Of a stretch of DNA of 64,000 nucleotides, positions 45,399 to 55,278 are shown piece after piece. A model generated the notes under the pieces. That model was not told where the DNA came from. It searched no databases and saw only the letters and a program-made list of their open reading frames with translations. This DNA is from Flavobacterium sp. SH_e (GTDB taxonomy: Bacteria; Bacteroidota; Bacteroidia; Flavobacteriales; Flavobacteriaceae), in contig NZ_JAOVZN010000003.1 in the NCBI RefSeq assembly GCF_025717045.1, forward strand, positions 186,001 to 250,000, given 5' to 3'. Position numbers and translations under genes: made by a program. The first letter of the stretch is position 1; every line of letters starts with the position of its first letter.

Positions 45399-48300
45399 TT
45401 AGAATGATACGGTAAAATTAAGCGTCCAAGTTCTAAGCGTAGGATACCCTACTGAGGAATTATCATACATGTTTCGGTAATGATCTGGATAAGGATTATA
45501 TAAATCCCAAAGGTTATTACCCGTTACACCCAATGTTATACCAGATATTTTTGTATCTGCAAACACTTTTTTAGGAATATCATATCCAACACTTAAGTTT
45601 CTAACAAAACAACGGAAAGTATTCAATTGCCAGAAATCTGACGGGCTTGACATATAGCTCCATTGTGCTACGTTAGGATATTTTCCGTTTGGATTATCAT
45701 CTGAATACATATCTCTCCAGAAACTTTCACGAGACCACATACTGTTTGCACTTGATGTTCCTTGGCTAACTAAATCAACAAATGTAGCACCTCCCCATGA
45801 AGTTGAAATTTGAGTTCTAAAATAGAATCCGTTAGCTTTGAATCCTAAGTTAGTAGTGAAGCCATAAGTTCTACTGCTGTTTGCTAATTTCACATAATCA
45901 TTTTCTTTCATGATTTGACCATCAGCAGGAGCTAAAGTTCCGTCAGGATTAAGCTGCCCAGCAACGTCTTGATAAGCTAAAGATCCTTTTCTGATTCCAG
46001 AAGGTGTCGTGATATCAAAGTATTTTGGAGTTCCTCCAACAGCTGTTGCACGCTCGCTTAAGTAAGCCCAGTAGTTAGCAATATCTTCGTCTGTACGCAA
46101 AATACCGTCTCCTGTAGATGTTCCTTTCCAAACTGCAAATCCCCAAACTGGATTAAATCCTACTGACTGTCCTTCTCTTGTAGCGTTGTTAGATGGAAGA
46201 ACATTTCCTTGATCTGGGTATTTTTTCACTTCATTGTTAGCATAACTAAAGTTAATACCTATATCATAACTTACATTACTTTTAATTTTATCACTCCAGT
46301 TAAGGCTAAACTCAGATCCCCACGCATCAATAGCGGCATAGTTTTGTTCTGCATAAGCTCCACCAGCAGAAATTGGCACACCAACTGCACTACTCATGTC
46401 TGTTAACATATTAGTAGTTTTATCATAGTAGAAATCAGCTGTAAAATTTAATCTGTTTTTCAAAACAGTTAAGTCAATACCAATGTTGTTTTTTACTGTA
46501 GTATCCCAAGTAACATCTCTATTAGGAGTTACCCTTGGTGTCACACCATTTCCATTATTTCCTCCTCCTGAGTTAGTTCCTGCAGGTCCAAATTGGAAAC
46601 CTTTATCCACAATAACATCATAATACTGAACCCATCTCCAAGGCTGAATATTATCTTTACCAGTTTTACCAATAGAATAACGAAGTTTTAAGAAATCAAC
46701 CCAAGGTAAAGCTTTTTCAAACCAATCTTCTTTAGACATAACCCAACCCAATTGAACAGATGGGAAATATCCCCAATAATTTTCTGGTGCAAACTTTGTA
46801 GAAGCATCACTACGGAAAAGGAATTGGAACAAATATTTTTGTTTGTAGTTATAATTTAAACGTCCAAAATAAGAAAGTGTACCTCCTTCTACTTTTGTTG
46901 CAGTACTGTTAGAAGCACTTAATGTCCCTGCTGTACGATAATCTCCTAAATAATCTTTACCTGTTTGCTCATAAGCTAAACGAGTAGATGTATTGTAAAT
47001 TTCAGAAGCCTCTCCTCCTACCATAGCTCCAATTTGGTGATCTCCAAATGTTCTATCATAGTTAATGAAAAAATCTCCTTGTGTACTTTTGCTATCACTA
47101 TTGTTATAGTAAACTCTTGAATTTCTAACGTTAGTTTCGATCACATAATCACCACCTGGATTAGTTGTAGCGTTGTAAACAGATGGGTCAGCTGCACTAG
47201 CAAGGTGATTGCCTTCTGTTTCGTAATTTCTAATTCTTGCCAAATCGTATGGCAACTGAATTTGTTCTGTATAAGAAGAGCTTTGCGTTCTTGAGTAAGT
47301 TCCTTTGAAAGATAACCCCTTAACAGCTGCTAATTTATAGTTTAACGAAGCATTCACATTATATGAATAATCGTCTGTAATTTGGTGAGAACCATTGTTT
47401 AAGTTAGCAAAATAGTTCCATCCAGCAATTGTAGTATTGGCATTTGCGCTTCCTAAATTTTTGTTTGAATTAGGAAATGGTGACATATAATACGTTTTAC
47501 CATCTACAACAGTTTCCCACGGCACATGTTTAGGCATATGCAACAAGAATCCGTAATCTGCTTGCTCTCCACCTGCTGCAGAACCGTAACTTCCGTCACT
47601 AATATTTGCAGAAGCTTTTGTGAAAGATTTATCAATTGTTCCTGAATTACCAGAAACAGAAGCAGAGAAATCTAAATTCTTAGCAATTTTTGCATTAATT
47701 CCTGTACGGAAATTCCATTTATCATATTTTTGATATCCTAAATTAGCATCTTGAGTAAGATAAGTTGCTCCAGCAAAATAAGTAATATCTTCGCTACCTC
47801 CACTTACGTTGAAAGAGTGTTTTTGCTGAATAGCCGGTTTCCAAGCTTCTTCTAACCAGTTATAATTTAAACTTTTCATCTCTTCTAATTCAGAAGCAGA
47901 ATACAATTTAACTGGATCTATATTCGGAGTTTGAGAAGTTAAAAATCTATTGCTGAAAACTCCAAATTCATAAGCATTTAAGGTCTTACTGTGGCTAATA
48001 GCATCGTTTACAGCAAACTGGCTATTATAAGTAAATTTTGCTTTACCCGATTTACCACGTTTTGTCTTTACTACGATTGCACCTTGCGAAGCACGAGAAC
48101 CGTAAATTGCTGCAGAAGCATCCTTTAAAACCGTAATACTTTCAATCTCAGACGGATCTAATCTATTGAATTGTTCCAATGTAGGTTTACCATTAGTTGG
48201 ATCTACCTGAATCATATCATCAATAATTACTAAAGGTATAGTTGAGTTTCCATCTTTAGAAAAACCAAATGATTGACGAATTTGAATACTTCCAGCATCT

Positions 48301-48782
48301 CCAGGACGTCCTGATCCACTTGTAACAGCAAGACCTGGAACTAAACCTTTTAGAGCGTCGGATAAATTGGTCACTGGCAAATCCATTAAATCATCTGGTT
48401 TTACCGTTGCGATTGCTCCAGTAAGCTCTTTTTTCTTTTGAGTTCCGTAACCAACTACAACAATATTTTCTAATTGATTAAAATCGTCTTGCATCTGTGC
48501 ATTAACGATCGAACGATTATTAAGAGGAATTTCTATTTTTTTCATTCCGATGAAAGAAAAAACCAAAGTACCTCCACTTTTAACTTTGATTTGATACTTT
48601 CCATTGTAATCTGTCGTCACTGAATTTTTGGTAGATTTTTCAGTTACGTTAACGCCAGGCAACAGTCCTCCTAAATTGTCTGTAACAGTTCCCGTTACTG
48701 TAACTTGATTTTGAGCATAACTCAGTACACTCATCAGTGCAAACAAAAGAAAACTACATCTTTTTATAAGTGCTTGTTTCAT
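45399..48782 (-). CDS. susC: SusC/RagA TonB-dependent transporter
   Basis: This is an 1127-residue outer-membrane receptor with signal ending in SYAQ. A carboxypeptidase-D regulatory-like domain (about 27-110, VTGTVTDNLGGLLPGVNV) is followed by a TonB box (NIVVVGYGTQKK), the plug (ITVLKDASAAIYGSRASQGA) and a 22-strand barrel ending in RTWTLNFTVSF with terminal Phe. There is no N-terminal STN signalling domain, so control of the locus comes from elsewhere. It imports large pectic oligosaccharides together with SusD. A promoter-like module lies 133 bases upstream. Confidence 0.97.
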   Translation of the reverse strand: MKQALIKRCSFLLFALMSVLSYAQNQVTVTGTVTDNLGGLLPGVNVTEKSTKNSVTTDYNGKYQIKVKSGGTLVFSFIGMKKIEIPLNNRSIVNAQMQDDFNQLENIVVVGYGTQKKKELTGAIATVKPDDLMDLPVTNLSDALKGLVPGLAVTSGSGRPGDAGSIQIRQSFGFSKDGNSTIPLVIIDDMIQVDPTNGKPTLEQFNRLDPSEIESITVLKDASAAIYGSRASQGAIVVKTKRGKSGKAKFTYNSQFAVNDAISHSKTLNAYEFGVFSNRFLTSQTPNIDPVKLYSASELEEMKSLNYNWLEEAWKPAIQQKHSFNVSGGSEDITYFAGATYLTQDANLGYQKYDKWNFRTGINAKIAKNLDFSASVSGNSGTIDKSFTKASANISDGSYGSAAGGEQADYGFLLHMPKHVPWETVVDGKTYYMSPFPNSNKNLGSANANTTIAGWNYFANLNNGSHQITDDYSYNVNASLNYKLAAVKGLSFKGTYSRTQSSSYTEQIQLPYDLARIRNYETEGNHLASAADPSVYNATTNPGGDYVIETNVRNSRVYYNNSDSKSTQGDFFINYDRTFGDHQIGAMVGGEASEIYNTSTRLAYEQTGKDYLGDYRTAGTLSASNSTATKVEGGTLSYFGRLNYNYKQKYLFQFLFRSDASTKFAPENYWGYFPSVQLGWVMSKEDWFEKALPWVDFLKLRYSIGKTGKDNIQPWRWVQYYDVIVDKGFQFGPAGTNSGGGNNGNGVTPRVTPNRDVTWDTTVKNNIGIDLTVLKNRLNFTADFYYDKTTNMLTDMSSAVGVPISAGGAYAEQNYAAIDAWGSEFSLNWSDKIKSNVSYDIGINFSYANNEVKKYPDQGNVLPSNNATREGQSVGFNPVWGFAVWKGTSTGDGILRTDEDIANYWAYLSERATAVGGTPKYFDITTPSGIRKGSLAYQDVAGQLNPDGTLAPADGQIMKENDYVKLANSSRTYGFTTNLGFKANGFYFRTQISTSWGGATFVDLVSQGTSSANSMWSRESFWRDMYSDDNPNGKYPNVAQWSYMSSPSDFWQLNTFRCFVRNLSVGYDIPKKVFADTKISGITLGVTGNNLWDLYNPYPDHYRNMYDNSSVGYPTLRTWTLNFTVSF

Positions 48783-48915
48783 AAATGTTTTTTTTGGTTA
48801 GGTTATTAATGTTAGTTAGTCATGTTTAAACGTGTCTTAATGGTAACATAATTTTCCTTAAAGGAATCTTAAAACATTTTCTTTAAATGTTCAAAACACA
48901 TTTATTTTAGTATTC

Positions 48916-48960
48916 CAAAAATATAACGATGATATATTAGAACCGTCCTGCTCTATCCTG
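48916..48960 (-). promoter_or_regulatory. Candidate operator and -7 promoter element of susC
   Basis: CAAAAATA (48916-48923) is TATTTTTG on the coding strand, a match to the Bacteroidetes -7 consensus TAnnTTTG. Upstream by exactly 22 nt lies a direct repeat TCCTG (48946-48950) and TCCTG (48956-48960), 10-bp period. No TTTG -33 box is seen in the spacer, as expected for an activator-dependent promoter. Predicted leader length is about 125 nt. Confidence 0.6.
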
Positions 48961-49406
48961 TTTTAATCGTATAATTTGGAAAAAAAAGACTCAAAAAAAA
49001 CAATATTAATAAAAAACAAAAGGAAAAAATAAACGAAACAAAATATTTAAGATAAATGTTTGCTTAAAACAAAATTTACAAACCCATTTTCACTAAAAAA
49101 CGATAAGATTTACATCAAAAATAAACATCTGTTATTTATTCTGCAAAACTTATTACTATCCCTACTGATATCTAAGCGCTTATAAAAAGCTATTTTTTAC
49201 GAAAACGATAGAGATAATTAACTTAAACAAGTCCATTTCGTAATAAAAAACCTGTAAAAATATATGCATGATATATACAGGATAGCTTTAAAAAAACATT
49301 AAATAATTTTTAATAAAAAAAATATTTTTTAAAAGTAATTTCTGACCAACAAAATGTAAATGCTTTTTTTCGATGTTTTTTTTACTTAAGAAAACCTAAT
49401 AAAAAA

Positions 49407-49430
49407 CCCGCTAACATCAGTATCAGCGGG
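49407..49430 (-). terminator. Terminator of the CE8 transcript
   Basis: A stem CCCGCT/AGCGGG (49407-49412, 49425-49430) is followed on the minus strand by a T run (complement of 49401-49406), 41 bases beyond the CE8 stop. It separates the upstream PUL transcript from susC. Confidence 0.85.
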
Positions 49431-49470
49431 CATTTGTTAAAATTATTTTATTCTGTTGAACTTACTTAAA

Positions 49471-50457
49471 CTATGATTTCGGATTCCACCAATTTAAAAC
49501 TAAACCTCTATCATATTTTTTAATATCTTCTCTCTTTAATTGATGCGACCATGATACTCGCTGGGAAATATTTTTTGCGCTCAAACCTTTACTTCCATAT
49601 TCTGCGTAATAAGCTGTTTTATCTTTATCTGGAAATCTTGTATCAATCCAAGCATTCCAACCTTCGGAAATAATGTGCGAACCTAAATCTGTATTGATGA
49701 AAACGGTTTGTGCATAAGGTCTCCAAGGTCTTCCTAAAAAAACTTTATCAACCGATTTGTCTTTCGCAGTAAGTTTACAATCAACAAAAACAAAACCATA
49801 AGCTTGTCCTTGCGGAGTTGAAGCGGCTGTGATGTACGAATTCACTAAACTTTCGATAGTGCATTTATAAAAATAAGCTGTTGCAGCTCCAAAAATAAAA
49901 TCGGTTGTACCGTTGATAAAACAGTTTTCAAAATACGTACGAGTATTTCCTTCTGATAAATAAAGCGTGTCCTGATTTCCTAAAAGATTACAGTTCTTCA
50001 CAATAACCCGATCGCTTTTTATATGAAGAGCTACCGCCTGTCCTACTCTTCCCGCTGTATTTTCAATTGTAAGATTTTCTAATGTACAGTCATTACCTTT
50101 AATTAAAAAAGAATAAGATGTTGAAGTTCCAAATTCTTTTTTCCCTGACGGATCTGGTTCACGAAGCGGTTTTCCAGAATAATCATCAAATGAAATAATC
50201 GTTTTATTTCGATCTGTTCCTTTTAAAGTAATGAAAGATTTTGAAGAAGGGATTTCCAATTTCTCAACGTACTTCCCTGGCTTTATAGTAATTACAACTC
50301 GTTTCTCTGAATTGTCTTTCACATTATTCACCGCTTCCCGAATGGTTTTAAAATCTCCTGAACCGTCTTGAGCAACGGTTAATGCGAGTTTATTATCGAG
50401 CGTTTGGGCTGATAGTGAAAGTGTTATTAGAAAAAATAGTGTTACAATGTATTTCAT
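49471..50457 (-). CDS. CE8 pectin methylesterase
   Basis: This is a 328-residue secreted beta-helix esterase (signal ending in LSAQ). The catalytic landmarks are in place: GNQDTLY with a catalytic Asp near residue 162, DFIFGAA with the second Asp near 184, and LGRPWRPYAQTVF with the substrate-binding Arg. It removes methyl esters from homogalacturonan, preparing it for PL1 and GH28. The ATG at 50457 starts the signal; 15 extra residues up to 50502 are encoded by repeat DNA. It is the last gene before the terminator at 49407. Confidence 0.95.
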   Translation of the reverse strand: MKYIVTLFFLITLSLSAQTLDNKLALTVAQDGSGDFKTIREAVNNVKDNSEKRVVITIKPGKYVEKLEIPSSKSFITLKGTDRNKTIISFDDYSGKPLREPDPSGKKEFGTSTSYSFLIKGNDCTLENLTIENTAGRVGQAVALHIKSDRVIVKNCNLLGNQDTLYLSEGNTRTYFENCFINGTTDFIFGAATAYFYKCTIESLVNSYITAASTPQGQAYGFVFVDCKLTAKDKSVDKVFLGRPWRPYAQTVFINTDLGSHIISEGWNAWIDTRFPDKDKTAYYAEYGSKGLSAKNISQRVSWSHQLKREDIKKYDRGLVLNWWNPKS

Positions 50458-50470
50458 GTTTTTTTGTTTT

Positions 50471-50578
50471 TTTGTCATTTCGACCGAAGGGAGAAATCTC
50501 ACTAGAAACTCCGCAATCTAAATCGCCAATCTTTGTCGAGCGCTGTGTGTGATTTCTCCCTTCGGTCGAAATGACAAA
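50471..50578. repeat. Family A palindrome, copy 6
   Basis: Perfect 28-nt arms (50471-50498, 50551-50578), same CGACCGAAGGG subtype as copy 1. Confidence 0.9.
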
Positions 50579-50668
50579 CTGTACGAATATATTTCTATTA
50601 CAAAATTTAAAAATCCGTTTTCAATCCACACCTTTACGAAGTAAATCCGTTTCATCCGTGTCCAAAAT

Positions 50669-52687
50669 TTAATGCGACATCCAAACCGTCATTTCTCCTT
50701 TTCCTTTATTTCCCCATGCAAAATACGGAATCAGTTTTACTTGTACAGTATTTTCATTTTTAGCAGAAAGAGGTTTGTACAACGTTTTATCCCACGTATG
50801 ATTAGAATTTATCACAGCTTCCGCATCAATGCTCACTAAATTTCTATTGTTTAATATAAAGTTGTTCGTTTTAAATTTCGAATTCAACTTTAAAGCCACA
50901 TCATTCACACTAATTTTAGCAGGCAATTGATCCGATTCTAAACAATACACCAAAGGTCCTCTTTTTACAGCAACCTGATTTTTAACTTCTTCCACTAAAG
51001 GATTCGCTTCCATCAACTCAACTGGCATCGGAAGATTCAATTCAATTACATCTCCTTTTTTCCATTTTTGATTCAATTGCAAATAAGTTCCTGAAACAAT
51101 TTTATCTGTAATTTTTGAATTATTTACCGAAACTTCAGTATTTTGGCTCCAACCGGGAATTCTTAAAAAGAAATTCTGCAAATCTTTTGGAGCTTTTACA
51201 ATTTTCAACGTTATTTTTCCATCCCAAGGATAATTGGTTTGCTGTTCAATTTCTAATGCTTCTCCGTTAATTGTTTTGGTATTCAAAGAATTACTTCCGT
51301 ATAAATTCACAAACAAACCTTCTTTTGAAAGGCTATAAGCATAATTTCCAACTTCGGCAATTGTTCTGGTTACGTTTGGTGCACAGCAGTTTGATAAGGC
51401 AATATAACCTTCACGCTCATTGCCCCATCTTTGGTGAAAAGGCAAATCGTTTGAAACATTCAGCGGATTATTATAAAGGAATTTTTCTCCTTCTAAATCC
51501 ATTCCCGAAAGTACGCTATTGTAAAGTGCTAACTCTACAATATCAGCATATTTGGCATCTCCTGTAATTTGAAGCATTCTCCAATTCCACAAAACATTTC
51601 CAATATTGGCGCAAGTTTCGGTATGAGCTGTTGCATTTGGCAATTGGAAAGGTCTTCCATACGCCTGATGAATTTTCTGAACCACAGTCGGATCATAAGA
51701 AGTTCCGTCTGGAGAAACCCCATCATACAAAGAACCACAACCTCCCGTAATGTACATTTTGCGATACGTTACATCATCCCAAATTGATTCTAAATTATCT
51801 AGTAATTTTTTCTCCCCAGTTTCAGCATATAAATCGGCAATTCCTGCATATAGATAATTCGCTCTTACAGCATGTCCCATTGCGGTTGTTTGTTGTCTAA
51901 ACGGAATTCTATCCTGATTGTCATCAGTTCCGTCATTTGTAGTTCCGCGAATATCAATTAGATTATTGGCTAATTCCAGATATTTTGGATCTTTTACGGT
52001 TCTGTACATTTCAACAATTCCCATATAATGTGAAGGACAAATCGCATTTCTAGCCAATTCTGGCGAAGCTTTTTTGTAGAAATCATACAAGAAATCAGCA
52101 ACTCCTTTAGCAATATTCAGGAAGTTTGTTTTTCCTGTCGCACGATAATGAATACATGCCGCAGTCATTAAATGCCCCATATTATATTTTTCAAAACCCA
52201 ATTGTTTCTTAACTTCTTCTGGTCCTAAAGTTCCCCAGCGTTCATCGATTAAAACTGGTGTGTGAATATAACCGTCTTTGCGCTGTACTTTCGCGAAAAG
52301 CGCAATAGCTTTATCCATTTCTGCATCGAGTTTTTTATCTTTTGTAACGGCATAAGTTGCAGCCATTCCTTCAAAAATCTTGTAGAAATCACCATCATGA
52401 AACGAAGGTCCTTTGAAAGTTCCTTTGCTTAAACCTGCCGCGATTTCGAAGTTTTTGTAAGCATGTGAGATCTCATCGTTATGATACAAATCCCACATAT
52501 ACGGCAAGGTATTTTTGGTTTCTACATCAAATTGTTCTTTCCAAAATCCGTTTGTCCATTTTACATCTTGTAAACCTACACTTTGTAATTTGGAATACGG
52601 GCTTTCTGAATTCGCTACCAAACCTTTATTTTGCGCAAAGATTACGGTTGAAAGAAATAAACTTGAGAGGATGATATTCTTTTTCAT
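50669..52687 (-). CDS. GH127 beta-L-arabinofuranosidase
   Basis: This is a 672-residue secreted enzyme (signal ending in IFAQ). The (alpha/alpha)6 barrel carries HTETCANIGN near residue 356 and LSNCCAPNVTR near 432. In this family the Glu and clustered Cys residues bind zinc, and one Cys is the nucleophile. The C-terminal beta-sandwiches end near GEMTVWMSH. It removes beta-L-arabinofuranose, found in RG-II and some arabinans. The ATG at 52687 is chosen since the frame before it lies in a family D repeat. Confidence 0.93.
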   Translation of the reverse strand: MKKNIILSSLFLSTVIFAQNKGLVANSESPYSKLQSVGLQDVKWTNGFWKEQFDVETKNTLPYMWDLYHNDEISHAYKNFEIAAGLSKGTFKGPSFHDGDFYKIFEGMAATYAVTKDKKLDAEMDKAIALFAKVQRKDGYIHTPVLIDERWGTLGPEEVKKQLGFEKYNMGHLMTAACIHYRATGKTNFLNIAKGVADFLYDFYKKASPELARNAICPSHYMGIVEMYRTVKDPKYLELANNLIDIRGTTNDGTDDNQDRIPFRQQTTAMGHAVRANYLYAGIADLYAETGEKKLLDNLESIWDDVTYRKMYITGGCGSLYDGVSPDGTSYDPTVVQKIHQAYGRPFQLPNATAHTETCANIGNVLWNWRMLQITGDAKYADIVELALYNSVLSGMDLEGEKFLYNNPLNVSNDLPFHQRWGNEREGYIALSNCCAPNVTRTIAEVGNYAYSLSKEGLFVNLYGSNSLNTKTINGEALEIEQQTNYPWDGKITLKIVKAPKDLQNFFLRIPGWSQNTEVSVNNSKITDKIVSGTYLQLNQKWKKGDVIELNLPMPVELMEANPLVEEVKNQVAVKRGPLVYCLESDQLPAKISVNDVALKLNSKFKTNNFILNNRNLVSIDAEAVINSNHTWDKTLYKPLSAKNENTVQVKLIPYFAWGNKGKGEMTVWMSH

Positions 52688-52702
52688 TTTGATATTAATT
52701 TT

Positions 52703-52768
52703 ATCTGCTAGATCTGCCAAATCTGCGAGAGATTAATTTTTCCCGCAGATTTAGCAGATTGTGCTGAT
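52703..52768. repeat. Family D palindrome, copy 3
   Basis: Arms 52703-52730 and 52742-52768 of the ATCTGC...TCTGCGAGA type. Confidence 0.8.
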
Positions 52769-52803
52769 TTTATTTTTTATTATCTATCTGCAACGTATTT
52801 TTT

Positions 52804-55263
52804 TTACTTTACGAAGAAATTGATAGTTCTACTCATTGAATCTCCTTCAGCATCTTTTACCATGATTACGAATGATGCAAAACCTTTATTTTCAGCAGTG
52901 AACTGAATTTCTTTTCCTTTTAAACTCGCTTTTCCATTTTTTACTTCAGAGAAAGTGTAAACAGGTTTATTTTCGAAACCTTTGAAATAATCTGCAACGT
53001 TTAAAACTTTTTTATCATTTAAATTGATAAAATAATGAGGCTGCGCCAGCCAGTCTAAATAATTATCCAACTGCGTAAATCCGTCTTTATCGGTATCTGA
53101 ATTAGTATCTGAAAAATCTCCTGAAGGAGAGTTTTCATTCAATCCAAAAGCTTTTTCCCACCAATTTGGCAAACCGTCATGATCGGTATCCCAATCTGCT
53201 GGACGAGTTTCTGAAACAAAATTCGGCCATCCGCCTGCATCTTGCTCGTTATCAATCATGCCGCCTAAACCGCTTTTACTTCCTTTGTAAGTGAAAGTTC
53301 CTTTTAAAGTTTCATCGATAATTCTATTATCGTGTTTGTCAAAAAATGGCTGATTCGCCCCAACATCCGAAAGTACATTTTTATAAGCTGCTTTCGCTGA
53401 TTGCGTTTCTACATATGAAGGAAAAAATGGTTTATCAACGAAAGTTTCATATTCTACTTTCTCATTGTTGCTTACAGTAGATTTTCTTCCTTTATCCTGA
53501 GATTTTTCATCAAAGTAACCCGGCATAATATTTCCGTTAAAATAATAACGCTGCATTCCTTTTCCAACGCCTTCGTGCTGTGCATTTAAAGCCACAAATA
53601 TTTTTGTTGAAGCACCCGGTTTATAATAGTTATTTACAAAATTTACTTCGTTCGCACCACCGTCAGTAGTTCTTCCACCCCAGTTATAGACCACGTTATT
53701 TGTAATATCCAATCTTCCTGTATAATATCCGTCGCCATTTAAACCTCCGCCAATACTCCAGTTACGACCTTGATTATGCGCCAATAAATTATGGTGGAAA
53801 CTTCCGATATCTCCGCAAATAGTCGCGGCGAAACCGTGCATTTTTCCAGCAGGATATTTATCGTGTCCCGCAACGTTTAAAGCCTCTGAAATTAAAGTTC
53901 GCTGTAACGTAATATGATGCGCACCGCGTGAACTAAACGATTCATCAATTGTCCAGCTTATTGAACAGTGATCAATAATACTGTAATCGGCCCCTGTTAA
54001 TCCCATTCCGTCAAACGTAGTTCCTCCGCCAATGCGAACTGTTAGAAAACGAATTACTCCGTCATTTCCAGTTAACCCAATCGGTGCTCTGCTGATCGTG
54101 ATTCCTTCACCTGGAGCCGTTTGTCCTGCAATAGTAATATAAGGCTGATTTGCAACCAATCTCGAAGCCAGTTTTATATTTCCAGAAACATTAAAAACAA
54201 TAGTTCTTGGACCAATTTCCTGATTCACGGCATCACGTAAACTTCCTGGGCCGTCGTCATTTAAATTGGTTACTTCAATTACTTTTCCGCCACGTCCTCC
54301 CACTGCATAGCGTCCATAACCTTCAGCTCCCGGAAAAGCCAATTGCGCAGGTTTAAACGACCATAGATTTCCTAAAGTTACTGCGCCGTTATTATCTATT
54401 TCGTCTACTCTCCAATAATACGTTGAACCGCTGTATAAGTCAGAAACAGTAAAACTTTTATCCGTTTGTTTTCCTTTAAATTCTTTTGAAGATTCCGTTG
54501 CCATTTCTACCGCATTTTTATCGGTTCCAAAATAAACTTTATGAGCCACTACATTTTTTGGAGCATCCCATTTTAGAATTAAAGTTTTACCCACTTCAAC
54601 GTGTTCGTCTCTATTTTTTGGTTCCGGAGTGCGCGCCTGATTCATTAAATTTGGCGTATCCAATTCAAAACCATTAATTACAATCTGTTTTACAATATCA
54701 GGATTTGAAGTTGGATCGATTTCAAAACGAACAACCACATCTTTTCCTTTTGAAGCATTAAAAGTAATATATGCCATCGAAGCATCAATCTTGGCATTGG
54801 CTCTCTGACTTGCATTTATAGTTTCCTGAAGTTTTCCATCAACATAAATTTTTATTGGAGAAAAAGTCTTTCCTGTAATTACATCAAAAGCATTATGAAA
54901 TGTCAACAATGTATGTTTTCCTTCTTTTAAACCGCTGATTTTTAATTCTAAATTTTCAGCTGTTATTAATCCGTCGCTTCCTAGTTTATTGTAAAATGGA
55001 GCGTTCATTCCGACTTTATACCATTTTGAAGTGAAGTTTCCTTTTAGTTTAAAACTCACTCCGTTAAAAGTTTTCTGGTCTTCTTTGTTTTCATTGATAA
55101 CCCAAGCTTCATAACTCGGATCGTGAACTTCTTCTAGTCTCCTTTGAAAAAAATCAAAGTCGACTTTTACAATTTGTTTATCAGTATTTTGAACTGATTG
55201 TGCTTGTCCGTTTGTGGTCAAAAATAGGGACAAGACAGCACCGCTTATTAATTTCTTAATCAT
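52804..55263 (-). CDS. Modular PL1 pectate lyase with N-terminal accessory domains
   Basis: This is an 819-residue secreted lyase (signal ending in GQAQ). Residues about 30-205 form a beta-sandwich that binds carbohydrate-like ligands (malectin-like in look: FNGVSFKLKG, HTLLTFHNAF). Residues about 215-305 form an FnIII-like domain (AHKVYFGTDKNAVEMATESS, STYYWRVDEID). The PL1 helix starts at LAFPGAEGYGRYAVGGRGG near 311, with IDHCSISWTIDES near 431. A calcium-binding DTDHDGLPNWWEKAFGLNE motif and a terminal Ig-like domain follow. It overlaps in function with the other two PL1 enzymes but is larger. It is 15 bases upstream of nothing else; the DUF5703 gene precedes it closely. Confidence 0.88.
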   Translation of the reverse strand: MIKKLISGAVLSLFLTTNGQAQSVQNTDKQIVKVDFDFFQRRLEEVHDPSYEAWVINENKEDQKTFNGVSFKLKGNFTSKWYKVGMNAPFYNKLGSDGLITAENLELKISGLKEGKHTLLTFHNAFDVITGKTFSPIKIYVDGKLQETINASQRANAKIDASMAYITFNASKGKDVVVRFEIDPTSNPDIVKQIVINGFELDTPNLMNQARTPEPKNRDEHVEVGKTLILKWDAPKNVVAHKVYFGTDKNAVEMATESSKEFKGKQTDKSFTVSDLYSGSTYYWRVDEIDNNGAVTLGNLWSFKPAQLAFPGAEGYGRYAVGGRGGKVIEVTNLNDDGPGSLRDAVNQEIGPRTIVFNVSGNIKLASRLVANQPYITIAGQTAPGEGITISRAPIGLTGNDGVIRFLTVRIGGGTTFDGMGLTGADYSIIDHCSISWTIDESFSSRGAHHITLQRTLISEALNVAGHDKYPAGKMHGFAATICGDIGSFHHNLLAHNQGRNWSIGGGLNGDGYYTGRLDITNNVVYNWGGRTTDGGANEVNFVNNYYKPGASTKIFVALNAQHEGVGKGMQRYYFNGNIMPGYFDEKSQDKGRKSTVSNNEKVEYETFVDKPFFPSYVETQSAKAAYKNVLSDVGANQPFFDKHDNRIIDETLKGTFTYKGSKSGLGGMIDNEQDAGGWPNFVSETRPADWDTDHDGLPNWWEKAFGLNENSPSGDFSDTNSDTDKDGFTQLDNYLDWLAQPHYFINLNDKKVLNVADYFKGFENKPVYTFSEVKNGKASLKGKEIQFTAENKGFASFVIMVKDAEGDSMSRTINFFVK

Positions 55264-55278
55264 TTTTGTTAGTAATAG

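Larger units (their letters stand above)
48783..49470. other. 688-bp susC upstream region, very AT-rich, no gene
   Basis: It contains the operator/-7 module (48916-48960), an imperfect palindrome CCTGTA...TACAGG at 49251-49281 that holds an inverted CAGGATAG word (compare CTATCCTG at 48953), and the CE8 terminator (49407-49430). No open frame is convincing. This is the longest clean gap and the probable main control region of the transporter operon. Confidence 0.75.
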
